Part shown: positions 42,664 through 53,190 of the stretch, piece after piece | How positions within the stretch are numbered: position 1 is the stretch's first letter | Layout of the letters: every line of letters starts with the position of its first letter | Assembly: GCA_033239725.1 (NCBI GenBank) | Contig: BTCW01000012.1 | Location: 17,898,001-17,962,000 of the forward strand | Origin: Echinochloa phyllopogon | Taxonomy: Eukaryota; Streptophyta; Magnoliopsida; Poales; Poaceae | DNA length: 64,000 nucleotides | Direction of reading: 5' to 3' | Program-made: the position numbers and the translations under genes | Notes under the pieces: model-generated | What the model saw: only the letters and a program-made list of their open reading frames with translations | The model's database searches: none | What the model was told of the DNA's origin: nothing

Positions 42664-45216
42664 ATGAACGCCTTCCGGTTTATGGGGGACATGACCCACC
42701 TCTTCTCGGTCCTCGTCCTCCTCCTCAAGATCTACGCCACGAAGTCCTGCTCTGGTAAGCCGTAGCATCGCTAGGGTTTCGGCCGCCTGCTAGGAGAGGC
42801 CCGACGCTGACGGATCTGGTGCCGCCGCGCAGGGGTGTCGAGGAAGACGCAGGAGCTGTACATGTTGGTGTTCGTGGCGAGGTACCTGGACCTCTTCACG
42901 GACTACGTCTCGCTCTACAACTCGGTGATGAAGGTGGTGTTCATCACCAGCTCGGCGGCGATCGTGTGGTGCATGCGCCGCCACCCGCAGGTGCGGCGGA
43001 CATACGACAAGGAACAGGACACCTTCCGCCATGTGGTGCTCGTCGCCACCGCATTCCTGTTCGCACTGATATTCAATGAAAGGTTCACCATCCGGGAGGT
43101 GATTTCTTCTCTCTGTGTGATCTGTCCTGGATTAGTCATTGCACGGTTGAATCGATGGTGTTACGAGATTCGTGATTAAGTTATGTTAATTTGCGTGCTT
43201 TGAGAAATATGATGTCTTTTGCCTAGTTAGTTTGTCCACATTTTGTAATTAGAACTGTAGAAGCTATTGATAGCTGCAACTAGCATGTTTGACAAACTAT
43301 TTGTTGTTGATGTCTGATAGTTCGTCAGCCAAATTAATTGAATAGTATGTCTGGTGGAGCAACAGCACCTGTTAAATTTGACAGTTTGATGACCCATCAA
43401 ATACAACCATATCTGATATCTTACTTTCATCCGAGTCAAAGGTGATCTGACATAGTTGAGTAAGTCCTAGCAAATGGCCGTCAGAACAGCATGTGTACAT
43501 GTCAAATTTTCATATTCATTGTTTGATTCAACATGATAATCTATTTAACAGAGTATCTGTGTTACAGTAACAACTGAACGATTAGTCTGCTGAAGGGTAT
43601 TGCAGTCCTAGAAATCTAGAATGTAAAATTGTGAAGGGAAGAGCAACTAAGACAGGATCTAACTCCACAGAGTTCATTTATAATTTATTCTACCTACAAT
43701 TTTTTTTCCTCTGTTCACACCCAGGCACATTGATCGGCATATCTTTTACACTTCTGTGAATTTCATATGGATCCATTGTTTTCTACTTTTCTTCAGCATA
43801 GGGTATGTTATCTTCTTTAGTGGTATTGCCTGTTTTGGGCAAAATATCTTTCCTTATTGTCTTTGCTGGGATTATTGGCAACTAAAATTTAAGTAAAATG
43901 TTAAAGATATCAGAATCTTCAAAATATCATAAGTTATTGCATACACTGAACTGTTACTAATCACTCCAAAGATTCATTGATATAATATCCTAAAAGGCTA
44001 AAATACTGTTACTTTGCAGATTTTCTGGGCATTTTCAATCTATTTGGAGGCAGTGGCAATTCTCCCGCAGTTGGTGTTACTCCAGAGAAGCAGAAATGTG
44101 GATAACTTGACTGGACAATATGTTTTCTTCCTTGGGTATGAATTTTTTCCTACACCCTGTAGGCAATTTGCCATTTTTCTTAACACACCGCATAACAAGG
44201 AAAAGACGAATCGATTTATGGCTTATGCTGCATTCAACTCTGTCTGATGTTTTAGGCATGAAATATATCAGCATTTAATTCTTATACATATTCACAATAA
44301 GTGGCAGAAACCTATGTTTTACAAACAGAATAATTTCAGGCAATGCATATTGTGAAGTTATTGTCTTTAGATATGTATCCATGATAAGACACATATTTAA
44401 CTGTTGAATGGCACTCTTCACTTTCTGGAAGTAAAGAGACTGCCCCACTGGTGCTATAGAAGTATAGTAATGGATGATCACGTGTTATCTGGTATCTGGA
44501 GTTCATATTTCAGAGGAAGGGGGTAGTCTTGGTTAGTGCTGTGCTGCCCTGTCCATGTGTTGTAAGTAATAAATATGGAATAGTTTTGGAATCTGGACCA
44601 GAATCTAAACCTTTAAGCCAGGATTTGTAGCTTAACTTTTTTGGCATGAGCTATATGCAATTATTATTTTGTTTTTCTACCATATTTGGACTGTCATTTG
44701 TAGTTGATGTGCAGTTTAGCACAATTTTCTTTCCAGGAATGGACAGAGTTTATACTATATCAAAGTTGCATCATGAGACAAGAAACAAATTCTTTAGAAG
44801 ATTAAGTTTTCTTTACACTTTTCAGTTCTCTAGTTACTTTGTCTCTTCATAATAACACCATACTTGTTTTCTTAGGGCCTACCGTGCATTCTACATTCTA
44901 AACTGGATTTACCGTTATTTCATGGAGGGTCATCACAGCAGATGGATCCGTAAGTTTCACTTCTCTATGGTAGTGTATCTCATATATTTTTCAGAATTGT
45001 TGTCCACTAATGTTCTGTTTCTTTCAGCTTGGCTTGCTGGTTTGGTGCAAACAGCTCTGTATGCAGATTTCTTTTACTACTATTTCTTGAGGTAAACTTT
45101 ATGCTATTGTGAATTGTCATATATCATTAACATACTATTCCTTGGCTACTGAGTATTGAAAATTCAATGTTCATTGCAGTTGGAAGAACAACGTGAAGCT
45201 GGAGTTGCCTGCTTGA
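42664..45216 (+). CDS. ERD2: ER lumen protein-retaining receptor (KDEL/HDEL receptor)
   Basis: Six exons with consistent splice sites and phase: 42664-42754, 42833-43098, 44020-44135, 44876-44949, 45028-45091, 45180-45216 (TGA), 648 nt and 215 residues, the standard size. Hallmarks: GDMTHLFSVLVLLLKIYATKS, LYMLVFVARYLDLFTDYVSL, YDKEQDTFRHV, YLEAVAILPQLVLLQRSR, NLTGQYVFFLGAYRA, YILNWIYRYF, LVQTALYADFFYYYF and a lysine-containing tail WKNNVKLELPA. It is a seven-span Golgi/ER membrane protein that binds C-terminal K/HDEL signals and returns ER residents by COPI vesicles. Residues WAFSIYLEA and the tail are near-consensus. Compared with ERD2 proper, several positions in the first third (MNAFRFMGD; IYATKSCSGVSRKT) vary, so it may be an ERD2 paralogue. 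Confidence 0.95.
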
Positions 45217-45426
45217 GCATGCCTTGATGTCGAAGGAATGTGCACACTTCGTGACTCAAGTGTTCTAGAAATTAGTTGATTATATGGCCAGGGAGAGACT
45301 TGTAATGAGGTGCAGTTGCAATTGATACCATACCCTTGGTCTTGCCTGCGAGAATTGATATTTGTGTTTCCCTTGGCAAAAGTCTATACGTTTCAGAAGC
45401 TAACGGTTGCTGCTGCACAGAAGTAG

Positions 45427-48400
45427 ACTAGTTCCTTTTTGTATCTGCTACCTTTGATATGGAAAATCATATACAATTCAGTTGGTCTGTTTATTAGCGC
45501 TGTTTCACTTGCCGGCAAAAAGGAAAAGATTCGAGAGCTCTTGCATTTCCGGGAGCTCCTCATCCTGGTCTCCGGCGGCGGCTCGGCGCCCGGCGACGGG
45601 GACGGGGACAGGGCCTCCTCCCCCTCCGCCTCCGCCGCGCTCTCCTCCTCCGGACGCGAGGTCCGTCCCCGCCCCGCCCCTCACCCCACTCGATTCCATA
45701 GCCGTTTCCTTTTTTTTGTTCTTCTGTTTTGCCCCCATGGCCTTTATTCAACTGCTGCCGGGCTAATTTGATGAAGGTAGTCAACGATTTGTTGTTCTCA
45801 TCGGTTCAATTCGCAACCTCTTGTAGACTGTAGTTAACTGCATGAACCAAGTAGCAAGAAGTATCAGCTTGTGTGCTAGGAAATGGTTCGATGTCATTTA
45901 GGACTCGGGCGGCAAGGAAATTAATGCTAGATGGTGTTGATGCTGCTTTTTTATCTTCCCAAAATGAATATGTGAGGAGATTTTGCTTTGGTTGCTTATG
46001 TCTTAGCATCACGTTTGAACAGAACAAGTAGGATCTTAGGAGCCCTTAGGACGCTTTGTTCTTGAAAAAATAAACTGATACAATGTTTTTGTTCCTACAC
46101 TTGTTTTTTCTGTCTTGTACTTTTCTTAAAAAGGAATTCTATCTGATACTTACCTTGCAGAAACTGAGAAAGCTTGCCTGCCAGATTAGGCATCTCTCTT
46201 TTCATTGTTGAAGAACAGCTTATGCTTATGTTGATTTTCCGTCTTTTTTCTGGAATGCAGGCTTTCCATAAGGTTGTCCGCAGTTGGGCTTCAAAGAAAT
46301 TCATGACTGGATGGTAAGTCTAGCAAAATTGCTCTTCCCTCACTTGTTGATTACTGTTAATGTTTAGCAATGGAACGGTAATGATGCACTTCCCACTAGC
46401 CATTGTTAGGTTCTATTTCCATTTTCTTAGTCACGTATAGCATGGTGGTTGTGGATATATATTGTTGCATGACTTAGCAGCCACTTCAAATGTCAAATCT
46501 GTGGACACAATGCCATATTAGTTGTCAGGCCAACATCCATTCCCTTTTACACAGCACGAAATCATTTAAACAGGTGATGCGATAGTAGTTACTAGAACAG
46601 TGTGATGTTTGTTTCTTTGATTCTGGGTTTTGTTTCTTTCAATAAAGAAATATTACCTTGCTGAAATACTGAAAATCAAGAGGTTCATGGTTGGTACGAA
46701 GGATTTACATGTTGCCACTTGACTGGTAGCCCTTTTGTGATAACCAACATTCAAAATATGTAAACATGGAATTAGGTCTTAGAAGAAACATGCCTTCCAT
46801 AATGTCCTAATTACAAGGAATTCCCTTGGTCCATTGTGTTTTCAGATAATTTCACACATATATGTTTCACCCTCTAGCCTAGTCGTACTTTCTCTCTCTC
46901 CTGATTCTTTAAGTGTCACTCTAGGATTTATATGAACCATGATCAGCAATGACTATGGCTTTATGTGCATCATTCTTATGCAATCTGCAATGATGTTACA
47001 TTATCTTTCCACGTGTCTGCCATATATACTAAGACTTTTTTCTTCTTCTGTTGCTATTTTATTTCCCCGTTCTTCAGTGTCATCCTCTTCCCCATAGCAA
47101 TAACATTCTACATCACATGGTGGTTCATTCATTTTGTTGATGGATTCTTCTCTCCAATCTATGCTCAACTGGGAATCAACATATTCGGTAAGTGAATTGG
47201 TTTTTATTGAAATATCAGAATTTTTGGCAGTTGGTATCATGTAATGATTTCCTTACATTCACAAAAAAGGACCACCTTCGTTTTATCTTTAGGTTGGTTG
47301 GTATTGGTAACTACCATGTTACATTTTAGCCATTGCTCTTTTATATAGGGTACTAATCTGGATATGTTCATTATTGTACCTAAAAGAATCTTGTTCTAAG
47401 TTTCACTATAAACACAATGGGATTAGATTATTAGCTCTTCCAGAAATCTGGGGAAATTGGCATGCAAGCCATGTAGGCAAAATTAGTAGCTTGTCATCTG
47501 TGAGAAGAATATTTGTTGCTTATATTCAACTAAAATTTTCGATTTCGATTCTGATGATTCTGTAGGTCTTGGCTTCATCACATCTGTTACATTCATATTC
47601 TTAATTGGAGTCTTTATGTCATCTTGGGTTGGAGCATCTGTCCTTAGCCTTGGCGAGTGGATTATTAAACGCATGCCTCTTGTCCGCCATATCTACAATG
47701 CATCGAAGCAAATAAGTGCTGCAATATCACCAGGTAAACTTATCATCATACTGGCAATCAAATTAACTTAAGTGCTGAATAAACTCTGGTTGCTTTTTAC
47801 AGACCAGAACAAACAGGCATTCAAGGAAGTGGTCATCATAAGGCATCCCCGTGTAGGAGAATATGCGTTTGGTTTCATTACATCATCAGTATCGCTCCAG
47901 GTCTGGAAGACTCTTAATATTAGTCCAAACGGGATCGTGTTACATTTCAATGCTTATATCTTCTTTTTGTTTCATGCGTGTGCTATAGTTTCACTATCAA
48001 TTATTTGTAGCCAAGTTTAAATTCTTGCGTTGAAACTCAAATGTTCCTGAAGTTTTGGGGGCAAGTACAATTATAACGATGGCATGTGTTTTCTATATCT
48101 TTTGCTGCTCCCATGTTATTTCTTTTGTGATGCCTAAGTAAATCGATTCTATTATTTTGTTGCCACAGAGTTACTCTGGTCAAGAAGATCTTTACTGCGT
48201 CTATGTCCCTACAAACCATCTTTATATTGGTGATATCTTCATGGTGAATTCAAAGGATGTCATTAGGCCAAATCTTTCTGGGCGTGAAGGCATTGGTAAT
48301 TCACAATCTCACCTGTGTCTACCGTTTGATATTTTGCGTCAATAATCTGGGGTGGTTAGTTACTTATGTCAAAAGACACTCCACAATTTTTTGAGCGTCT

Positions 48401-48508
48401 GTTTTTGCAGAGATTGTTGTATCTGGTGGTATGTCAATGCCACAAATTCTGTCAACCCTCGACCCACAAGTGATCCTTGGGGATAGAACCGGACCAAGCA
48501 GAAGCTGA
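45427..48508 (+). CDS. LIKE-COV (CONTINUOUS VASCULAR RING) membrane protein, DUF502
   Basis: Exons by splice sites: first exon ending 45660 (donor after CGCGAG), then 46261-46313, 47078-47187, 47566-47733, 47803-47900, 48169-48295, 48411-48508 (TGA). The protein reads SWASKKFMTGCVILFPIAIT, FVDGFFSPIYAQLGINIFG, GLGFITSVTFIFLIGVFMSS, PLVRHIYNASKQISAAISPD, EVVIIRHPRVGEYAFGFITS, VYVPTNHLYIGDIFMVNS and EIVVSGGMSMPQILS: the DUF502/COV family, with two membrane spans. Arabidopsis COV1 limits vascular tissue differentiation in stems. The 5' exon (open 45427-45660, SGGGSAPGDGDGDRASSPSA) contains no in-frame ATG, and begins about 210 bp after the ERD2 stop; an in-frame ATG exists just before exon 2 (46255). 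The 5' end is therefore unresolved. Confidence 0.88.
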
Positions 48509-49099
48509 AGCTGATATGAGCTCTTTGTGTGCCCTTTTTCCTGGGCAGCAGTAACATTTTCATACGAGTACAGCAAACTAGATTCTGAGCAAAAGTACCT
48601 GTATATTAAGTAGATGTAGCCTGTAGGCGACTCACATGGTTTGATTGTTGGCCGGAGTGTCTGGACTTTGTACTGCACACTATGCAAGAAAGACGCATTG
48701 CAGCTGTGGTATCAACTGTTGTAACATTCCTATCCTCTTTGGCTCGTTGTGACTTTTGAAATGCCGCTTTACTTTCATTTCACGATGTTGGATTGGGTGC
48801 ATGTGGTTGATGGCTGCCAAAAAAAAACACGAAGCTAACGAACTTTGTATCGTAGGAGCAACATTTTCTCCCATAGTGAAATTTCGATGTTCTGTTTTGT
48901 TGTGGTCTTGTATGTGTGCCTGATTTTCTTCAGTTAGCAAAATCATGTCATCATCGCTGTGCCTTGCGTGGAAAGTCGCCATCCTTCGAGTTGATTTTCT
49001 TGTATCGACTGATCTTGTTAAGGGTTGTTCTTAGGGTCTGGTCTCGTTGCTTGCAATCTGCGGATGATCTAAACACTCAGGCTTACACTCGTTGAGACT
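48509..49099. other. 3' flank of the LIKE-COV gene, no other gene
   Basis: Holds the 3'-untranslated region and intergenic sequence; no coding, RNA or repeat signal was recognised. Confidence 0.6.
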
Positions 49100-49300
49100 T
49101 ACCAGGCCTGGGTTACTTTACATGGGCCTATGTTAGCCCAAATAGAGCAAAATCCACCGTTTCTCGCCGACCCATCGGACGGCTGCGATTCGCCAGTGTA
49201 GAGAATCCGAGGACGAGAAGACCCGGCGTCCCTGTAAAAACCCTAGCGCGCAAGGGGCTTCTATATAAGCACGCGCCGGCGAGAGCAACCCACCAAAGCC
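49100..49300 (+). promoter_or_regulatory. Promoter with Site II-like, telo-box and TATA elements
   Basis: In order: ATGGGCCTATGTTAGCCCAAA (about 49120-49141; two TGGGCC/T-type Site II elements, one inverted), AAAACCCTAG (49238-49247; telo-box core AAACCCTA), and CTATATAAGC (49261-49270; TATA box). Site II plus telo-box is the signature of plant ribosomal-protein and snoRNA genes. Transcription would start near 49295. No protein gene is visible downstream, but two snoRNA candidates are. Confidence 0.7.
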
Positions 49301-49415
49301 GCCATCTCACATAGCAAGTTTTCCCCTTCCTTGGTCCTGGTCTCCTCGTTCATCCGCAGATTTGGACTAGTGGTTTGTTGTTTTGGTTTCGTGAGCATCT
49401 ACAAGTCTTGATCTT

Positions 49416-49504
49416 TCTCGTTTTCCGTTTCGATTGGTTTTTTTGCTCTCTGATGGTGGTCTCTCGTTTTCCTTTTCGATTAGTTTTTTTTTCTCTGATG
49501 GTGG
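49416..49504. repeat. Two-copy tandem repeat, about 44 bp
   Basis: TCTCGTTTTCC(G/T)TTTCGATT(G/A)G ... TCTCTGATGGTGG occurs twice in a row (49416-49459 and 49462-49504), with small differences. Confidence 0.8.
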
Positions 49505-49848
49505 ATTTTAAGTTGCTTATTCGGTTGAGGACGGTGAAGATTATATCTTTAGGTCTCGTTCGTCGTAATTGGCATCTGTTTGCCTTGCCGACCATCCTGA
49601 TATATCACCACCCATATTCCGAGTCCTCTACCGCAGTCTCAATCCCAGTCCCCATCGGGATTCTGTCTTTTGTTCCTGTGCTGTTTATTCCTCCGTTGTG
49701 TTTTTCGGCCGATGATTAAATCAAAAAAATAGACAAGCATATGTCCGAATCCTTCTATGTGGATAGCCTAATCTTCTCTATGAGGTCGATTTAGATTTTT
49801 CATTTTACTTTTTCTGTTTTTAATTTAATTGGATTTTGATTCCATTGC

Positions 49849-49930
49849 GGCCTAGGATGAGTCTTGTGGATGTTATTTTTGTATGATATCTTGGTGATTA
49901 CAAAACCATTACTGCCTTCCTTCTGAGGCC
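49849..49930 (+). ncRNA. Putative box C/D snoRNA, 18S rRNA guide
   Basis: Terminal stem GGCC/GGCC (49849-49852 with 49927-49930). Box C is imperfect (AGGATGA, 49854-49860); box D is CTGA (49923-49926). The 11 nt immediately before box D, CTGCCTTCCTT, are exactly complementary to AAGGAAGGCAG, a universally conserved 18S rRNA stretch. By the fifth-nucleotide rule the methylated residue would be the first A of GGAAGG, consistent with the known Am near human 18S A468/yeast A420. Length 82 nt is normal. It sits 84 nt upstream of the second candidate, in a putative cluster. The weak C box lowers confidence. Confidence 0.6.
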
Positions 49931-50013
49931 TCTTTAATTTTGCACTACGTATATCTTAATTTCTTTGAATATTCGTTTACAAGATTTTGTTATTTTATCT
50001 CAAATTCCCAGTG

Positions 50014-50117
50014 ATAAGGTCGGGTGATGAGTACCTGTGCATAGTTCAGATGATCTAACCCTAGTGGTTGTGATTACTTTGAATAAATAGTCTTTCGCTC
50101 CTAACTGACGACCTTAT
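50014..50117 (+). ncRNA. Putative box C/D snoRNA, 25S rRNA guide
   Basis: A perfect 9-bp terminal stem (ATAAGGTCG, 50014-50022; CGACCTTAT, 50109-50117) brackets box C GTGATGA (50024-50030) and box D CTGA (50105-50108). Just upstream of box D (from 50088) the guide TAGTCTTTCGCTCCTA pairs with TAGGGGCGAAAGACTA of plant 25S rRNA over 16 positions with one G-U pair. The fifth nucleotide before box D (C50100) faces a G in the UAGGGG stretch, the predicted 2'-O-methylation site. An internal box D'-like CAGA and C'-like AGATGATC follow. Length 104 nt. I cannot assign the plant snoRNA name with certainty. Confidence 0.75.
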
Positions 50118-50454
50118 TGACATTCAAATCTTGATTTCTCTATGAAGCTTCGTTTTTCATGCATCTGATCTAAGATGCTATGTATTTTGTTTTTATGACG
50201 ACATTGGATTGTGACGTTATGAACGTTTTCCAGACGATGGTTCTATCTTCAAATGAAGATTTGAGCATTTTCTGCAATCCCTTCATAACAATCTTATATA
50301 CATTCAATGTCAGCCTAATGTCTTTTTTATGTTTTGTTTATTTCTTTTGCTGATATGATCCAGTTTCAAGAGTTCTTTATGGAGTAGAGGTTTTTCAAAC
50401 AATGGAGATTGCAGACGGTCTGTTCGATCTATAAGATGCTATTTGTAGTAGCAA
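50118..50454. other. Downstream part of the snoRNA transcription unit, nothing further recognised
   Basis: T-rich, exon-free sequence that may be the remainder of a polycistronic snoRNA precursor. I looked for further C/D box pairs with a closing stem and saw none convincing. Confidence 0.4.
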
Positions 50455-50620
50455 TTTACTACATTATTAATGTAATGCTATCTCGGCTGAAAATATATCT
50501 CAATTTGTTAAATGTAGTTCAAATCAAAAATTAATTTATAGTTTTGTTGTACTTGGAGACGAATATTTTGAGTCTAGTTAATTAATTTTTGGACAACTTT
50601 TCACACATGTACCTCTAAAA
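50455..50620 (-). mobile_element. Degenerate MITE of the GGCCTTGTTTAG type, fragment
   Basis: Contains GAGACGAATATTTTGAGTC, TTAATTTTTGGACAAC and TTTTCACACATG in the inverse order. Both ends are lost. Confidence 0.5.
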
Positions 50621-50698
50621 GATCTAAATTATGTTAATTTCCATTCCGTCCCCCCCCCCCACCCCAATTTGCTCATAGCCTTCGATCCCAAATTCTTG

Positions 50699-50984
50699 GC
50701 CGTGTTTCTTTGGAGGTACAAATATTTTTCACTTCATTTGCTCAATAATCAAGGGTATGAAATAAAGTCAGTTTATAAACTATCTTTACAACCTTAGACT
50801 AATTTATGAGACCTATCTAACGAAGCATCTCACTAGTTACTATAGCAATTAACTAGGTTCATTAGATTCCTCGTGCAAAGTTACATCCATTTCTAAAAAG
50901 GTTTTATAAATATACTTTATTTAATACTTCATGCATGTAAGATTTTCTTTGACAGAATATTTCTGTTTTGGAATGAAACACGGC
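50699..50984. mobile_element. MITE with GCCGTGTTTC/GAAACACGGC ends
   Basis: Inverted ends GCCGTGTTTCTTT (50699) and GAATGAAACACGGC (to 50984). The interior holds an imperfect palindrome around 50805-50880 (GACTAATTTATGAGACC, GGTTCATTAGATTCC). Confidence 0.65.
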
Positions 50985-51345
50985 TCTACTATGTAAAAAG
51001 AAGATTTTTATCACATTAAAATGTTATAATTTGCATTGAGTACTGTATAGATAAAATAAAAAACTAATTACATAATTTTGTTGTACTCTACAAGACGACG
51101 AACATGGCGCTCGCACCCTAATAAATTAAAGTTTGGCTAATAAATTTAGGAACTAAACAAGGGGCATATCAAAATCAAAATGCTGACATATGTTTGGAGT
51201 AATAAATATAGATGAAATAAAAATATGTTCATATCAAAATGTTACATATGCTTGGAGTAATAAATATAGATAAAATTATACAGTTTTATTGGATTTTACT
51301 CGAGGAACATTTTAAACCTAATTAATTAATGTTTAAACAATTATT
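50985..51345 (-). mobile_element. Two decayed, abutting MITE copies of the GGCCTTGTTTAG type
   Basis: First copy 50985-51165 (AAAAAGAAGATTTTTATC ... AGGAACTAAACAAGGG), then a second truncated copy with an internal partial duplication (ATATCAAAATG...GGAGTAATAAATATAGAT occurs twice, about 51166-51275). The second keeps AACATTTTAAACCTAATTAA. Confidence 0.5.
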
Positions 51346-51786
51346 AATAGATATAAATGCAATGCTGCAGTCTAAAATGTTTGGCTGGTGGCACTCCGCC
51401 GCCTACACCCTTTCTCTTTGGACCAACAACCCCGAAACCCTAACCTGGCCGCTGGTACTGTTGCTGCCGCCTGGGGCTAGTGGCGACCTTGTGACGCCCA
51501 CCTCCCACCGCCGTCCTCATTGGCGTTGTCACTGTTACCGCGCCCGGTGGTGCCGTCCTCACCCGCGAGATGCCGAGTTGGGAAAGACGAAGGAGATCGT
51601 GTGGTCCATAGGGGCTGCATGAATCTCAATATCAGAAGCTAATACAGCATGAGATGGTTCCGAACCGAACTGGAATATTCGATGAATCTGAACGCGCCAG
51701 ACTACACACATCGATTCAATTCAACCAACCAAACACGCCGGACTACTCAGATTCAGGACCAACTCATTCATGAACCGTTCCATACA
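51346..51786. other. No gene recognised
   Basis: A GC-rich patch (51380-51600) has a short open frame (51329-51622) without recognisable similarity. Otherwise featureless; possibly a captured exon fragment. Confidence 0.4.
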
Positions 51787-52615
51787 TGTTGGTAGTGTTT
51801 GGTTTGTTGTATGTATTAATGCATGTATGAGTTGATCATACGTTTGGTTGCTGGAACTGAATCGATTGATCTTGGATGGACTGGTTCAGATTCTTGGAAT
51901 ATCGAACCAGATTCTTGGAATATTCTTGTTAGATACTGAACCGCGTCGCGCGGGAGAAATGAAACCGTTCAGGCACGGCGCGCCGCGTTTCTTTTCACCG
52001 CTCTGGTCTACTTGTTTTTTCAACGGCCGCTCCCTTCCGCACGTCCTTTTCACTGTGGCCCCCCTCTGTTTTTCTCTCTCGCTCTCGTCTCAACCCCTCT
52101 CGCGTTTATCCCCTCCTTGATTTTGTACGTGAACCTTGTGTCTTAAGATTTTTTTTCTAATCATCTTATGTCTTAAGGTCATAATAATGTATAGAGAAGA
52201 ATAAATAATCATTTGCTCTCGATTTATTCTTATGGTAACCAGTGTCAGATCAAATTAATAGGCATGATATGTGAGGCAGTTGCTAAGTTTTTCATAACAA
52301 TGTATTATTCCACTTATTATATATAATAAAAATATTTAGATTTATATGATGTTGAAATATATGATATACAACAACAATAAAACATGGAGGTAAAGTTACC
52401 ACGTATGGAGAGGAGGTTACTATACTCAAATCCATTCAACCAACCAAACATGCACGTGTATCATCCCGTATCATTTGTTAAAGTAACCAAACAAAACCAT
52501 GGATCATCCCATACAACTAATCAAACACCTTAGTTGTATCATCTTATCCAGAATCATTCCATCCAGGTGAACTATATCATACATGTTCAACTTGATTGGA
52601 GCAACCAAACACCGT
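51787..52615. mobile_element. Non-autonomous PIF/Harbinger-like element
   Basis: Left end GGTAGTGTTTGGTTTGTTG and right end GGAGCAACCAAACACCG are inverted GxTGTTTGGTT-type termini, as in Harbinger relatives. It has a GC-rich patch (51945-52125: CCGCGTTTCTTTTCACCGC) that recurs just outside, at 52648, in the larger element. Its right ~240 bp are also found at the right end of that element (56310-56525). It therefore looks like an internal deletion derivative of the same family. No target duplication could be fixed. Confidence 0.55.
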
Positions 52616-53190
52616 AAAAAAACTTCGAACGAAATCGTCCGCGGGCCGCGTTTCTTTTCACCGCCCCACTCCTCGTGCATTATTTTTTCACCGCTGGCTT
52701 CCCTCCTCTCTCTCTCTCCTACCTCTCGTGACCCTCCTCTCGTTTCTCTCCTGGCGGTGACGGTGTGGCGCGCCCTGCTAGGCGTCGACGTTGAAAACCG
52801 AGCAGATACGCCTGGCCCTTCCCTCCCCTCTCGGTGAGCAGCGCCATGACCTAATGAAGGGGATTTTTTTTTTCTTACGGGCAGCAAAGTGGAGTTCCCT
52901 TGCAATCTGTGATTGGATCCGTTCTCTCTGTCAAGCCAGGTATAGATTTTAATTCCTCATTGCGCAAAGACTCCTAATGCTACCTGTAGATCTAGGAACC
53001 GTGCGTGCATATGATTTTTTTTTTAAAAAAACTTATAGCTGCAGCCCTGTATAAGCTTCTGTGTTTAGTTTATTTTTGTGCAAAATCGATTCATTACTTG
53101 TATGTCATCTACATGATCGATTCATTTTTTGTCCGTGGATTTTTTGATACATGTTTTTGCTATCCTCTGTGCTATCTTCTGGGTCATGTA

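Noticed and set aside
50145..50185. A third snoRNA around CATCTGATC
   Set aside because: A D-box-like CTGA is present but no box C at a suitable distance and no closing stem.
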